This document shows, in pieces, positions 8,693 through 16,972 of a DNA stretch of 64,000 nucleotides. How positions within the stretch are numbered: the first letter of the stretch is position 1; each line of letters begins with the position of its first letter. The position numbers and the translations under genes are program-made. The stretch spans positions 1 to 64,000 of the forward strand of contig CASEEV010000082.1 of the NCBI GenBank assembly GCA_949287065.1, in the 5' to 3' direction. This DNA is from an uncultured Collinsella sp. GTDB taxonomy: Bacteria; Actinomycetota; Coriobacteriia; Coriobacteriales; Coriobacteriaceae. The notes beneath the pieces are model-generated. The model made no database searches. It saw only the letters and a list, made by a program, of their open reading frames with translations, and was not told the origin of the DNA.

Positions 8693-8865
8693 GATGGCTC
8701 CTTTCTGAGCGGCCCTTGGGGGCCGAGTGAGATACGAGGTGCAGGCGTGCGTACGTGCGAACGGAGGCGCGCGGCTCCCGCCGGATCCAGTCTTTGGTGA
8801 TTCTCGGCTTTGCCCGGGCTGCCAGAAGCCTTATCCGCACGCCCCGACTCGCGGGGAGGCAAACG

Positions 8866-8895
8866 AAAAAAGGCCCCCGGTCACCCGGGAGCCTT
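8866..8895 (-). terminator. Attenuator terminator of the tryptophan transporter operon
   Basis: On the minus strand AAGGC-CCCGG (one mismatch), a 4 nt loop and its complement are followed by six T residues. The hairpin starts 30 bp after the stop codon of the Trp leader peptide and 174 bp before the S-component start, so read-through is required for transporter expression. The top of the hairpin includes GACCGG, complementary to CCGGTC in leader codons 24-25 (8937-8942). That pairing would form the competing antiterminator when a ribosome stalls at the Trp codons. Confidence 0.85.
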
Positions 8896-8924
8896 CTGAA
8901 CGCTCAATAGGTATGCGCACAGAC

Positions 8925-9011
8925 TCACCGACGACCGACCGGACGAGAACCACGCCACCACCAGTTGTTGCGCTGCACGCTGCTCAGAGCGGCGAGGGTT
9001 GCGCACTTCAT
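8925..9011 (-). CDS. Tryptophan leader peptide (28 aa, WWW)
   Basis: A 28-codon frame reading MKCATLAALSSVQRNN-WWW-RGSRPVGRR, with AAAGGAG 7 bases upstream of the ATG. Three consecutive TGG codons (17-19) precede an intrinsic terminator by about 60 nt, the classical layout of a trp attenuator. When charged tRNA-Trp is scarce, the ribosome should stall at codons 17-19, free the downstream CCGGTC segment to pair with the terminator and let transcription reach the ECF transporter genes. The layout is seen directly; the mechanism is inferred from known Trp leaders. Confidence 0.9.
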   Translation of the reverse strand: MKCATLAALSSVQRNNWWWRGSRPVGRR

Positions 9012-9208
9012 ACGGCGGCTCCTTTCTTGGTTCCCGAACAATCGTGCATCTTGGGTTGCACTCTACCACGGCACTCCGCTGTTGCCCAGCCGCGGACACA
9101 CAACAGTAACAATACCGTCGGCCAGCGGTAGAGCCTACGCGCGGGGTTCGGGGCAATCCATCTGCACCGCCAAGCCAAGCAAGCCCACTAATCCCACGAA
9201 AATGACTG

Positions 9209-9365
9209 AAGTGCTCAAAAATGCAAATAATCAGTCGTTCTGAAAGGCATAATCCTGAGCAGCTGCATTTTGCCATATTTGCATCCTGGGCCAACGCGTA
9301 TATTTCTATGTGCTCAGGGGCTTCAAGAGCTTGAAATGACTGATTATTTGATTTTTTGAACACTT
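9209..9365. repeat. Inverted-repeat element, family 3, copy 1
   Basis: A 157 bp AT-rich element with terminal inverted repeats of about 28 bp (AAGTGCTCAAAAATGCAAAT at the left, matched in inverse at the right end, a few mismatches). The core contains GCCATATTT and AACGCGTATATTTCTATGTG, which also occur in the core of a second copy at 25582-25740. It lies between the Trp leader and the LuxR-type gene, which diverge, so it may also act in the promoter region. The rest of 9012-9562 shows no gene. Confidence 0.8.
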
Positions 9366-9562
9366 TCGCGCCGGAAAAGCCAAACCGCGCACCCGGCCTC
9401 GGTTCTGAAAAGGATCGCGCATGTGTTTCGGATATAAAGTCGGCGTGCTTCGCCGCTCCCTAAGCCTAGCAGGGACTCCCGGAAGGTGCCTTGCACGCTA
9501 CGGCTGTGACGAGGATACTTCTGAAGAGATGCAGATCAATCACAACCGGCGGGGAGAACGGC

Positions 9563-12268
9563 ATGCGGGCAGCGCTCTGGACAATTTGGCTGACGCTTCT
9601 GCTGGGGACACCGTACTTTGTTGAGAACGGCTACGACGGCCCCGCGCTCTCGCCCCTGTACAGCTGGGCTGCGCTCGGACTGCTTGCCGGGTTAGCAGCA
9701 AGCCCGTACGTTGCGGCACGCCGCCGAGCCGTCTGTCGCACGCCCGAGCGCGAGGAGCGCGCCGCACGGAGCGACGGGCGCCTCTTTGCCGGAGGATTTG
9801 CACTCTGTATCGTGAGCGTCGCTCCCGAGTTCCTCTGTCTCCCGACATATGGGCCGGAAGATCTCGAGGCATCCGCGATTTTCAATCTGCTCTGGACCCT
9901 GCCCTTCGAGATAGACCTCGGTGCGTTCGCCACGATACGCCACATAGCCCTCCTGGTAAGTGGAGCGCTCTGCGCCCTTGCTGCGCCTTCATTGTTTGCA
10001 GCCGAAGATGCTCGTACAGCTCGAAGTACGCCGAGCCCGACCTCAAGGGTCGTGGCGGCGCTTGCCCCAGCTGCTTTCTTTACCCTTGGCGTAGCCCTCC
10101 GCGCCCTGTGGCTGCTTGTCATGCCGAACGACTTTTCTGCAACCGCGACCTTCCGCGGCATAGACTTCTCGTTCCCGCCGTCGCCCCTATTGATGCTTGC
10201 GCCCCTGTTCGCAGCCGGCCTTGCGGCTGCGGCAATATCTTGGGGCACGCGCACCGCCCGCACGGCCAAGCTTCGCCCCGTAGGCGACCGCGTCTTTGCA
10301 CTTCAAACATGCGTCGGCTCGCTCGCTTTGGGCACGGCCGCTTGGTCGTTGACCACACGCTGCGTTATCGTGCGCACAGCAGTCGGCTCGTCTGGCGCCA
10401 AAGTCCTTCTTGTCGCCGCCGCCCTACTCTTGATAGCGCTCGCAGCATGTCTGGTATGCAGCCGACGTGACATCGGAACCGATAAGCAGACAGACAGTGC
10501 CACCACGGCAACAAAACCAGAGAAAGCCCAAGTCCCCGCAAGTGCCGAAAACCCCGCCGCGCATATCTGGAGCGAGTTCGGCCTCTCCCCGCGCGAAGAA
10601 CAGGTAGCTCGCGCCATCGTGAGCGGCAGCAGCTCGACCGAAGTGGCACAATCACTCGGCATCTCCGCCTCAACAGTGCGTTCTACCATGCATCGCGTTT
10701 ATCAGAAAGTCGGATGCAAAGGACGAGAAGAGCTCGTCCGGCTCGTTGCCGACCGCCATAACGACGAAACCGGAGCCCTCTTCGCCGAGACCAGCACCAC
10801 GGCACCCAGCACTGCACCCGCAACGTCCGTTGTTTCGGATTCCGCACGCGGCGGTCACGCGCGCAGAGGAGCGGCCGCCTACGCGCAGCACGCCCTGCGT
10901 CTTTGCTTGCTCTGCCTGTGCGTGTTGTACGTGCCGTACAGCAGCGTCATCGTCCCCTGGGGCACAGAACGCGAAGTCATCATGGGCGCGGCAACAGGAC
11001 TCGTGGGCTATGCCCTCATGTCGTGGTATCGCAAACGGACGGCTCAGGGCAGCGCCTCACCCGACGCTGAAGCTGCTACCGACCGGCAGCACACGGGGCT
11101 CCAAGTTGCCCGGCGCATCGCACTCGGCGCCGTACTCATTGCTGCAAGCTGCGGAGCCGCCCTCTTTGCCACCGACCAAATTCGAGAAGTGTCATATGAC
11201 CTCGGCACCCGCTTCTCGCCTGCGGGCTTCTTGGCATACGCCGCTCTTACGTCCGCGCTTCTCTGCGCCGCCCGTTGTGCGAGCGCGCCCAACATCGACG
11301 AGAAGCCCGCAACGCTGCGCGAACGCATCGCCTGCGGCCTTTTGCTCGCCGCGTTCGCGCTCGCCACGCTGCTGACAAAAACGCCCGTGCTGCTCTGTGG
11401 CGGCGCGGGCGTTGCCGCGGCAGCTTTCTTGACGATTGCACCCGATGCCACGGCCGAAAACCCCGCCCCGGCGCAAGCGCACACCGCGGCCGCGATGCGC
11501 TCCCAGGAGATGCTTGTCTGCTGCGCAGCCGCGGGCCTCTGTCTCGGCATCGGCTTTGAGGAGCTTTGGCGTTCGCTCGGCGTCTTCACCTTGCAGATTG
11601 CCGTGCTGCCGCTCTGCGCGCTCATCGTGGCAAGCGCCCTGGCCCAGCGTGACGGCATGCGCACGCAAAGCGCCCTCCTCGTCGCCGCACTTCCGGCAGT
11701 GGCCATCTTTGCTGCCACGCTCAACCTGTTCTGCGCCGTCTTCGTTGTTGGCATCGCCGCATTTGCCGCCGCCCTTACGCCCCGCTCCCTGACCCCGGCA
11801 CTTGCCGGCATCGGCGCGGGCATGCTCGCAGGAATGTACGTGAGCAACCTGCTCGGCGACTATATGGGCACCTTTAGCTTCGCGGTCGCATCGATCTTTG
11901 GCAGCAACCTTGCCTACAACGTTGTTCTGACCGCGGGCGCGTCGGTTCTCCTCGCACTCGGAGGCGCGACGCACTACCGTTACCTCAGCCTCAAACGCCG
12001 CGAAGAGCTCGCAACCCGCTTGGCCGCAGAGCAGAGCCCCGCACAAGATGTGCGCCGCCAAGCCGCCTACCTCACAGCGCGCGGGCTCTCGGACCTTCAG
12101 GTGCGCGTGCTCCTGCTCACCGTGCAGGGCCAGATGCCTGCAGCCATTGCAGAGGAGCTGCACTACTCGCGCAGCACCGTCAAAGCAGCAAAGCGCGCCG
12201 CCCTCTTACAGCTCGGTGTTGCCAACACTGCCGAGCTGCTCGAGCTGCTCCAAAGCGCTCTTCAGTAA
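9563..12268 (+). CDS. Membrane-bound LuxR-family regulator with two HTH domains
   Basis: A 901-residue protein built as two similar halves: a block of hydrophobic helices (about 1-310), a LuxR-type HTH (about 335-400, core LSPREEQVARAI and SASTVRSTMHRVYQKVG), a second helical block (about 440-815) and a second LuxR-type HTH at the C terminus (about 836-900, LTARGLSDLQVRVLL and YSRSTVKAAKRAAL). Membrane LuxR proteins with one such unit are common in Coriobacteriia; the tandem form is unusual. The start at 9563 has GGGGAG 8 bases upstream. It probably senses a signal at the membrane and controls the co-directional export cluster that follows. Ligand and DNA targets are unknown. Confidence 0.85.
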   Translation: MRAALWTIWLTLLLGTPYFVENGYDGPALSPLYSWAALGLLAGLAASPYVAARRRAVCRTPEREERAARSDGRLFAGGFALCIVSVAPEFLCLPTYGPEDLEASAIFNLLWTLPFEIDLGAFATIRHIALLVSGALCALAAPSLFAAEDARTARSTPSPTSRVVAALAPAAFFTLGVALRALWLLVMPNDFSATATFRGIDFSFPPSPLLMLAPLFAAGLAAAAISWGTRTARTAKLRPVGDRVFALQTCVGSLALGTAAWSLTTRCVIVRTAVGSSGAKVLLVAAALLLIALAACLVCSRRDIGTDKQTDSATTATKPEKAQVPASAENPAAHIWSEFGLSPREEQVARAIVSGSSSTEVAQSLGISASTVRSTMHRVYQKVGCKGREELVRLVADRHNDETGALFAETSTTAPSTAPATSVVSDSARGGHARRGAAAYAQHALRLCLLCLCVLYVPYSSVIVPWGTEREVIMGAATGLVGYALMSWYRKRTAQGSASPDAEAATDRQHTGLQVARRIALGAVLIAASCGAALFATDQIREVSYDLGTRFSPAGFLAYAALTSALLCAARCASAPNIDEKPATLRERIACGLLLAAFALATLLTKTPVLLCGGAGVAAAAFLTIAPDATAENPAPAQAHTAAAMRSQEMLVCCAAAGLCLGIGFEELWRSLGVFTLQIAVLPLCALIVASALAQRDGMRTQSALLVAALPAVAIFAATLNLFCAVFVVGIAAFAAALTPRSLTPALAGIGAGMLAGMYVSNLLGDYMGTFSFAVASIFGSNLAYNVVLTAGASVLLALGGATHYRYLSLKRREELATRLAAEQSPAQDVRRQAAYLTARGLSDLQVRVLLLTVQGQMPAAIAEELHYSRSTVKAAKRAALLQLGVANTAELLELLQSALQ

Positions 12269-12283
12269 ACCCGCAGGTAAAAC

Positions 12284-12328
12284 CTGTAAACACCCCGACG
12301 CTGACAAGTCTGCCCCCGCTGTTTACAG
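12284..12328 (+). promoter_or_regulatory. Inverted repeat upstream of the secreted-protein gene
   Basis: CTGTAAACA (12284-12292) and TGTTTACAG (12320-12328) are perfect 9 bp inverted repeats separated by 27 bp, in the 131 bp gap between the LuxR-type gene and the secreted-protein gene. It may be an operator for the adjacent regulator or a weak terminator; there is no T-run. Confidence 0.4.
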
Positions 12329-12399
12329 ACAAATCTCCCTTCTTGGCGCACGCTGTACTCGTGCCGGCACTCCATTCACCAAACGAGAAGGGAGCCATT

Positions 12400-12918
12400 A
12401 TGAAACTTGCCACCGTATGCAGACGCGCCGCAGCAGCAGCCCTGATCGCAACGGTGCTCGCCACCAGCGCCGTGCCCGCATTTGCCACCACTCCCGAGAG
12501 GCCACCTCTGGACGAGGTCGTTGCTGCAGAAGTTGACCACCCGGCCATGACGACGCTCTCAAATCACACGGACACAAAGTACACCTTTAAGATCAACAGC
12601 AAGAACGGAACGAGCGGGACCAGCTATCGCCGCAAAGACGACGCATCTTCGGTGTATATAAAGATCAGCTCGGTGAGCGGCAAGCCGCTGCGCATTTTCG
12701 TCGATGGGGCTCTCGTGAACAACGGCTACCTCCAAAAGGACTGCACTCAGGGTATTTACCGAGCGAGAAAAAAGGGCGAGTACGGCATCTACAACACCGT
12801 GCATGAAGACAACAAACACTACGCAAGACTCACCGCTTGGGCAGAAACAGGCCCCGGTACGGTGAGCGGCCTCTGGAGCCCCGATAGCGTTGGCACGCTT
12901 GCGGTTCTGGGTAGCTAA
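12400..12918 (+). CDS. Small secreted protein of an ABC-exporter cluster
   Basis: A 172-residue precursor with a clear Sec signal peptide (cleavage after AVPAFA, about residue 29). The mature part is rich in beta-prone, Tyr/Lys/Ser sequence, with YRRKDDASSVYIKI and, at the C terminus, GLWSPDSVG. It resembles small secreted proteins of the DUF2712 type that sit beside bacteriocin-like ABC transporters, but I am not sure of the family. The start at 12400 has AAGGGAG 5 bases upstream. It is the first gene after the double-LuxR gene and heads the cluster. Confidence 0.7.
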   Translation: MKLATVCRRAAAAALIATVLATSAVPAFATTPERPPLDEVVAAEVDHPAMTTLSNHTDTKYTFKINSKNGTSGTSYRRKDDASSVYIKISSVSGKPLRIFVDGALVNNGYLQKDCTQGIYRARKKGEYGIYNTVHEDNKHYARLTAWAETGPGTVSGLWSPDSVGTLAVLGS

Positions 12919-12981
12919 CGCACTTGTTCAGCTGGGCAGAGACGTGCTCCTCGCCTCTGCCCCACATTACAGGAGGATGCA

Positions 12982-13659
12982 ATGGGACTCTCGAACCGCG
13001 AGCGAGGAACCATTTTAGCGGTGCTGGCTATTGTCTTAATCGCTGCTGTTGGCTTTGGCGGCGTAAAGGTGTTCGAGTATATCCAGCACGAGAAAATCAC
13101 CGCAGAGAAGAAGGCGCACAACGTCACCGCGCAGCCGGGAGAATCGCTGGTACTGGACGGTGACGCCGATAACTCCCTCCTCCTCTCCAACGGGGATGCG
13201 TACACGGCCTATTTTGGATGGACCGGCAAAATGGAGATGTCCATCAAAGACGCCAAACTCTATCGCAACATCGAAGAGGCAAAGAAGGATCTCGGCGACA
13301 AGCACTGGCTGTACGAGAACAAGGGGGCGCTGCTCGTCCTCACGATCGACATGCGCAATATCGACGCACTGTCCTTCGATGACGACGAACGAGGATGGTT
13401 CAACATCTCGTACCTCGGTACGTTGCAACCCTGCGAGTACTCCTACTTTGACGGAACCGCCGAAGGTGCATCTCCTGACGGGAGAGAAGACACGTTCTTC
13501 AATCTTCCCCAAGGGCAAGAAGCCACGTACCACGTCGGCCTTCTCATCGACGATCCGGGGTCTGACCTCTCGGATCTCTGGATCCACGCCGGCGTGAACC
13601 ATCCGTACAAATACCGTTTCAAGCTCGACATCGAAGATCTGAGAGGTGCGCGGTCATGA
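12982..13659 (+). CDS. N-terminally membrane-anchored extracellular protein
   Basis: A 225-residue protein with one transmembrane segment near residues 9-29 and a predicted extracellular domain of about 190 residues rich in beta structure and acidic residues (GESLVLDGDADNSLLL, YLGTLQPCEYSY). It has no motif I recognise. It resembles in size and style the Tat-exported protein at the end of the cluster, where MGDTVSLEGAF takes the place of GESLVLDGD, suggesting two related ectodomains. AGGAGG lies upstream of the ATG. The 3' end overlaps the first permease gene by 4 bp. Confidence 0.7.
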   Translation: MGLSNRERGTILAVLAIVLIAAVGFGGVKVFEYIQHEKITAEKKAHNVTAQPGESLVLDGDADNSLLLSNGDAYTAYFGWTGKMEMSIKDAKLYRNIEEAKKDLGDKHWLYENKGALLVLTIDMRNIDALSFDDDERGWFNISYLGTLQPCEYSYFDGTAEGASPDGREDTFFNLPQGQEATYHVGLLIDDPGSDLSDLWIHAGVNHPYKYRFKLDIEDLRGARS

Positions 13660-14531
13660 ACGGCATCCTTGCACACGAGCTTTCCAAAGCATTCAGGAAC
13701 AGATGGCTTTCCGTTGCCCTGGCCATTGGCTGCATTCTTGCCATCGCCGCTGCAGCCGAGGCCATCACCACGGTAGATGCGCTCTACCGCCCCATGTCGG
13801 CAGACGGCGAGCACTACGGCCTGGATGCAACCATGTTCCTCGGACTGAGCACCGCGAGCAGCTACGGAAACTGGATGGCCGTTAACGCCAACGTTCCCCT
13901 TTCTTCAACGGTTTTTTTCTACTTGGCACCACTGCTCACAGCTATACCCTTCTCGTGGTCGTACCAGCAAGAGCGCGACTCCTATCTTGCGCACGCACTC
14001 CTCCGCCGCACACGAACCCAGGCATACGGGGCAAAAGCGGCGGCAAGCTTTCTTGTGGGAGGAACCGTTGTTGCCTTGCCCCTTGTGCTCAACTTCATCA
14101 TCATCTCGTGCTTTCTACCGGCCTACATGCCTCAATACAATGAGTGCAACTATACCGGCATGTTCTACGACTCGTACTTCTCGTGGTTCTTCTACAATGC
14201 TCCGCTCGTGTTTGTGGCGCTCTTTACGCTGCTCGATTTTTGCCTTGCCGGATGCTGGGCGGTACTCTGCCTCGCAGTCTCGACGCTCTTCCGCAACAAC
14301 CGCGTGGCAACGCTCGTAGTCCCGTACTTGGGATTGCTGGCCTGGGACTACCTTGTGCCGACCGTTGTCTTTGCCAATGTGCAAGGGTTCTCAACCGATC
14401 TGATTCACTGCATGATGGCAACCCATTTTTCCGACCCTCCCGAACCCTTGGCGGCAGCAGCGCTGCTCGTTGCCCTGCCTGCAATCTCCTTTGTCCTATT
14501 CCTTTGCGAGAGGAGGCGCGACGTCTTATGA
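13656..14531 (+). CDS. ABC transporter permease (first of two)
   Basis: A 291-residue membrane protein starting inside the end of the preceding gene (ATGA overlap). It has a first helix at about 19-38 and a large extracytoplasmic loop before residue 85, then roughly five more helices. It lacks a periplasmic-binding domain and so fits ABC-2 exporters. With the next permease and the ATPase it would form a heterodimeric exporter. The likely cargo or target is the secreted protein of the cluster or the molecule that the regulator senses; neither is proven. Confidence 0.75.
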   Translation: MNGILAHELSKAFRNRWLSVALAIGCILAIAAAAEAITTVDALYRPMSADGEHYGLDATMFLGLSTASSYGNWMAVNANVPLSSTVFFYLAPLLTAIPFSWSYQQERDSYLAHALLRRTRTQAYGAKAAASFLVGGTVVALPLVLNFIIISCFLPAYMPQYNECNYTGMFYDSYFSWFFYNAPLVFVALFTLLDFCLAGCWAVLCLAVSTLFRNNRVATLVVPYLGLLAWDYLVPTVVFANVQGFSTDLIHCMMATHFSDPPEPLAAAALLVALPAISFVLFLCERRRDVL

Positions 14532-15385
14532 GCAAACGAGCGGCAACCAGGCGAGCAGCACGGCGCGCGCTGCTCCTCGATCTCAGGCTCGGCTTCTCTA
14601 CCAGCACCCGCTGGTATGCCCTCACGGCGCTGTTCGCGCTCTGCTCAATCGAGCTCGCCGTGGCAGGCAGCGACTTCTTTGGAATAGAGAGGGCGTCGCT
14701 CACCTGGGCTGACCACCTCGCCCTCTTTGTCGGCGGGTGCGAGCCTTATGTGTTCAGGCAGGGTCTTATCTTCGTACCGCCCGCAGGCTGGCTCTTGGGT
14801 CTTTTGCTCCTCGCGTACATGACGCTCGGCTATCCGTACCGCGACCTCATGGGGTTTGGCCAGCACGCGCTCATGCGAGCATCTCGCGCCTCGTGGTTGC
14901 TCTCTAAGTGCGCGTGGATCGTGCTGACGGTTCTCGCCTTTTGGGCCATCGTCGTCGCAGCCGCCACCGTTATTACCGTGCTCGACGGCGCACCCTTCTC
15001 GCTCAGGCTCACACAAGGGGCCTTCGCCACCGTCACAGGGCTGGCAAACGTGCCCCCGGGCGGTATCGGCGCCCTGCCCTTCTTTGCTGGGATGCTCGGC
15101 ATGAGCGTCGCGCTCTGCCTGGCGCAAATGACGCTCGCGTTTATCGTGCGCCCCTCGGTTGCGTTTGGCTGCCTAGCAGCCTTGCTCGTGGTCTCGGCGC
15201 ACACCATGCATCCGGCGCTGCTCGGCAACTACCTCATGCTCGCCCGACTCGGAGGCGCCGTGCCCGGAGGGGTAAGCCCCCTCGTGGGACTCGGAGTAGC
15301 CGCCGTACTCGCACTCGCGTCCGTTGTGGGCGGGCTTTTCTTCTTCCGCAGGACCGATCTTGTCGCAAAGGAGCTGTTTGCATGA
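14528..15385 (+). CDS. ABC transporter permease (second of two)
   Basis: A 285-residue membrane protein whose ATG overlaps the preceding stop codon (ATGA). It opens with a very basic N terminus (SKRAATRRAARRALLLDLRL) and has about six hydrophobic helices, the same general plan as its neighbour but little visible similarity. It overlaps the ATPase gene by 4 bp. The tight overlaps across five genes imply one transcript with coupled translation. Confidence 0.75.
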   Translation: MSKRAATRRAARRALLLDLRLGFSTSTRWYALTALFALCSIELAVAGSDFFGIERASLTWADHLALFVGGCEPYVFRQGLIFVPPAGWLLGLLLLAYMTLGYPYRDLMGFGQHALMRASRASWLLSKCAWIVLTVLAFWAIVVAAATVITVLDGAPFSLRLTQGAFATVTGLANVPPGGIGALPFFAGMLGMSVALCLAQMTLAFIVRPSVAFGCLAALLVVSAHTMHPALLGNYLMLARLGGAVPGGVSPLVGLGVAAVLALASVVGGLFFFRRTDLVAKELFA

Positions 15386-16026
15386 ACGTCATTGCGCGCG
15401 ACATCACCAAAACATTCAAGGATGCCACGGTACTCGACCATGTAACGGTGCAGATACCCGCCGGCAGGGTCACCGGGCTTTGGGGCATCAACGGGTCGGG
15501 CAAGACCATGCTCATGCGCATCATCTGCGGGCTGGTGCGCCCTACCTCCGGCGAGGTCCTGTTTGACCGCAAGGTGCTCGGCCGAGACCTAGCCCACCCG
15601 TTGAGCACCGGCGCCCTCATCGAAGGTCCTGCCCTGCTCGCCAACCGCACGGGCTTTGACAACCTGCGGCTCATCGGCATGATCAACGGCACCGCCACCG
15701 ATCGCGACATCCGCCGCGCCATCGCCCAGGTGGGGCTCGACCCTAATGAGCGCAAGAAGTTCAAGAAGTACTCGCTCGGCATGAAGCAGCGGCTCGGCAT
15801 TGCCGCTGCGGTGTTTGAGAAGCCCGACCTCGTGATCTTGGACGAGCCGACCAACGCTCTGGATACCTCGGGCGTGGAGATGGTCAAGCGCGTGGTTGCC
15901 GCTGAGCGCGAGCGCGGGGCTGCTGTGCTCATGGCGTGCCACGACAAGTCCGTGCTCGACGCGGTCGCCGATCACGTGTACTGCATGGAGGCGGGGCGCG
16001 TTGTGCGGGAGGAGGATCCACGATGA
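15382..16026 (+). CDS. ABC transporter ATP-binding protein
   Basis: A 214-residue ATPase with Walker A GINGSGKT (35-42), a variant signature YSLGMKQRLGIA, Walker B LVILDEPTNALD and a switch His in ACHDK. The LGMKQ signature is typical of ABC-2 exporters for lantibiotic-like peptides. The start at 15382 has AAAGGAG upstream and the gene overlaps both neighbours by 4 bp. It energises the two permeases encoded just before it. Confidence 0.9.
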   Translation: MNVIARDITKTFKDATVLDHVTVQIPAGRVTGLWGINGSGKTMLMRIICGLVRPTSGEVLFDRKVLGRDLAHPLSTGALIEGPALLANRTGFDNLRLIGMINGTATDRDIRRAIAQVGLDPNERKKFKKYSLGMKQRLGIAAAVFEKPDLVILDEPTNALDTSGVEMVKRVVAAERERGAAVLMACHDKSVLDAVADHVYCMEAGRVVREEDPR

Positions 16027-16718
16027 GGGGCAAGCACGCAAAGCAGGGACACAGCAGCCCCGAAGCGCACCGGTCCGTGAGCCGGCGCGCCGTAGTTGCC
16101 GGCGCGCTCTGCGCCGGAGCGGCGCTTATCGGCGCCGTAGGCACGCGTATTGCGCAGGTCAACGCCAACGCGCTTGTCATTCCTGAGGTCGTGTACCACA
16201 TGGGCGACACGGTCAGCCTGGAGGGCGCCTTCGTCGGATCTCCGGTTGACGAGCGAACGAAGGGCTACTCGATCTGCGTCGACGCGGCAGAGGTGATGTC
16301 GCCCAACGAGTACGCGAGCCGTTATGGCAAGGATCCGTCGGCGCGTCTCGGGTCGCCCTGTGACGACAGCCCCTGTGTGCTCGATCTGACCATGACCTTC
16401 ACGAACGACGGCAATACCGATGAGACATCGGGGATCATCGGATACCTCTGGCACGCCGTAGGCGAGACGCGCAACTTTGACTACCAGCTGGACCCATTTA
16501 TACTCGCGCTTTCCCACCCGGAGCTCAACGGCAACAGCAAGTTCAGAATCGCGCCGGATACGAGCTACACCGCGCACATCCCCTTTACCGGCCAGGTAAC
16601 GGGGCCGTATTTTCAGGGCTTTGAAGATACCTACTACGCCGACATAACGTCAAGGTCGTTCGACCTTATCGTCTCGAACCTGCCCGAGAAGCGCATCATC
16701 CACATCACGCTGGATTAG
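16023..16718 (+). CDS. Tat-exported protein at the end of the exporter cluster
   Basis: A 231-residue protein with a twin-arginine signal (VSRRAVVAGALCAGAALIGA, about residues 21-42) after a 20-residue charged N terminus. The mature domain has CDDSPCVLDLTMTFTNDGNTDE and alternating hydrophobic segments consistent with a beta sandwich. Tat export suggests it folds, or binds a cofactor, before leaving the cell. It is coupled by a 4 bp overlap to the ATPase gene and shares a style with the anchored protein at 12982-13659. The function is unknown. Confidence 0.7.
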   Translation: MRGKHAKQGHSSPEAHRSVSRRAVVAGALCAGAALIGAVGTRIAQVNANALVIPEVVYHMGDTVSLEGAFVGSPVDERTKGYSICVDAAEVMSPNEYASRYGKDPSARLGSPCDDSPCVLDLTMTFTNDGNTDETSGIIGYLWHAVGETRNFDYQLDPFILALSHPELNGNSKFRIAPDTSYTAHIPFTGQVTGPYFQGFEDTYYADITSRSFDLIVSNLPEKRIIHITLD

Positions 16719-16776
16719 CGACTGCGCTTGACCTGCCCCGGTCTTCTGGCAGATCTGGGGCGGGCGTCTTTTGACA

Positions 16777-16865
16777 CCGCCGAAAGTTCATGAACTTTCG
16801 GCGGGCCGCTTCGCCGTTACCTGGGGTTTCTTGACTTTCGTGAACGAAAGTTCATGAACTTTCGT
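16777..16865. repeat. Three stacked palindromes between convergent genes
   Basis: A perfect 28 bp palindrome at 16777-16804 is centred on TTCATGAA; a second perfect 22 bp palindrome at 16844-16865 has the same core CGAAAGTTCATGAACTTTCG. Between them, sharing an arm, is ACTTTCGT-GA-ACGAAAGT (16834-16851). The same 20 bp core therefore occurs twice in 85 bp. There is no T-run, so ordinary termination is not obvious. A dimeric-protein site or DNA structural element is possible. Confidence 0.75.
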
Positions 16866-16901
16866 ATGCGCGGCGTATCTTTTGCAGGCCTGCCGTGACG
16901 C

Positions 16902-16934
16902 AGCGGGGCCCGCCTCAAAGAGACGGGCCCCGCT
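16902..16934. terminator. GC-rich hairpin between convergent genes
   Basis: An 11 bp perfect stem (arms 16902-16912 and 16924-16934) with an 11 nt loop lies 38 bp beyond the MurT-GatD stop codon. It lacks a T-run on either strand but is the best candidate to end the minus-strand transcript. Confidence 0.45.
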
Positions 16935-16972
16935 GGCCGAATGATCTGCAATGCGTACGGGCGCGTTACTCG

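Noticed and set aside
5978-8800. A 940-codon open frame on the plus strand opposite the ECF genes
   Set aside because: It is antisense to well-supported ECF genes, is rich in His/Arg/Asp as expected from GC-rich reverse frames, and has no ribosome site or recognisable domain.
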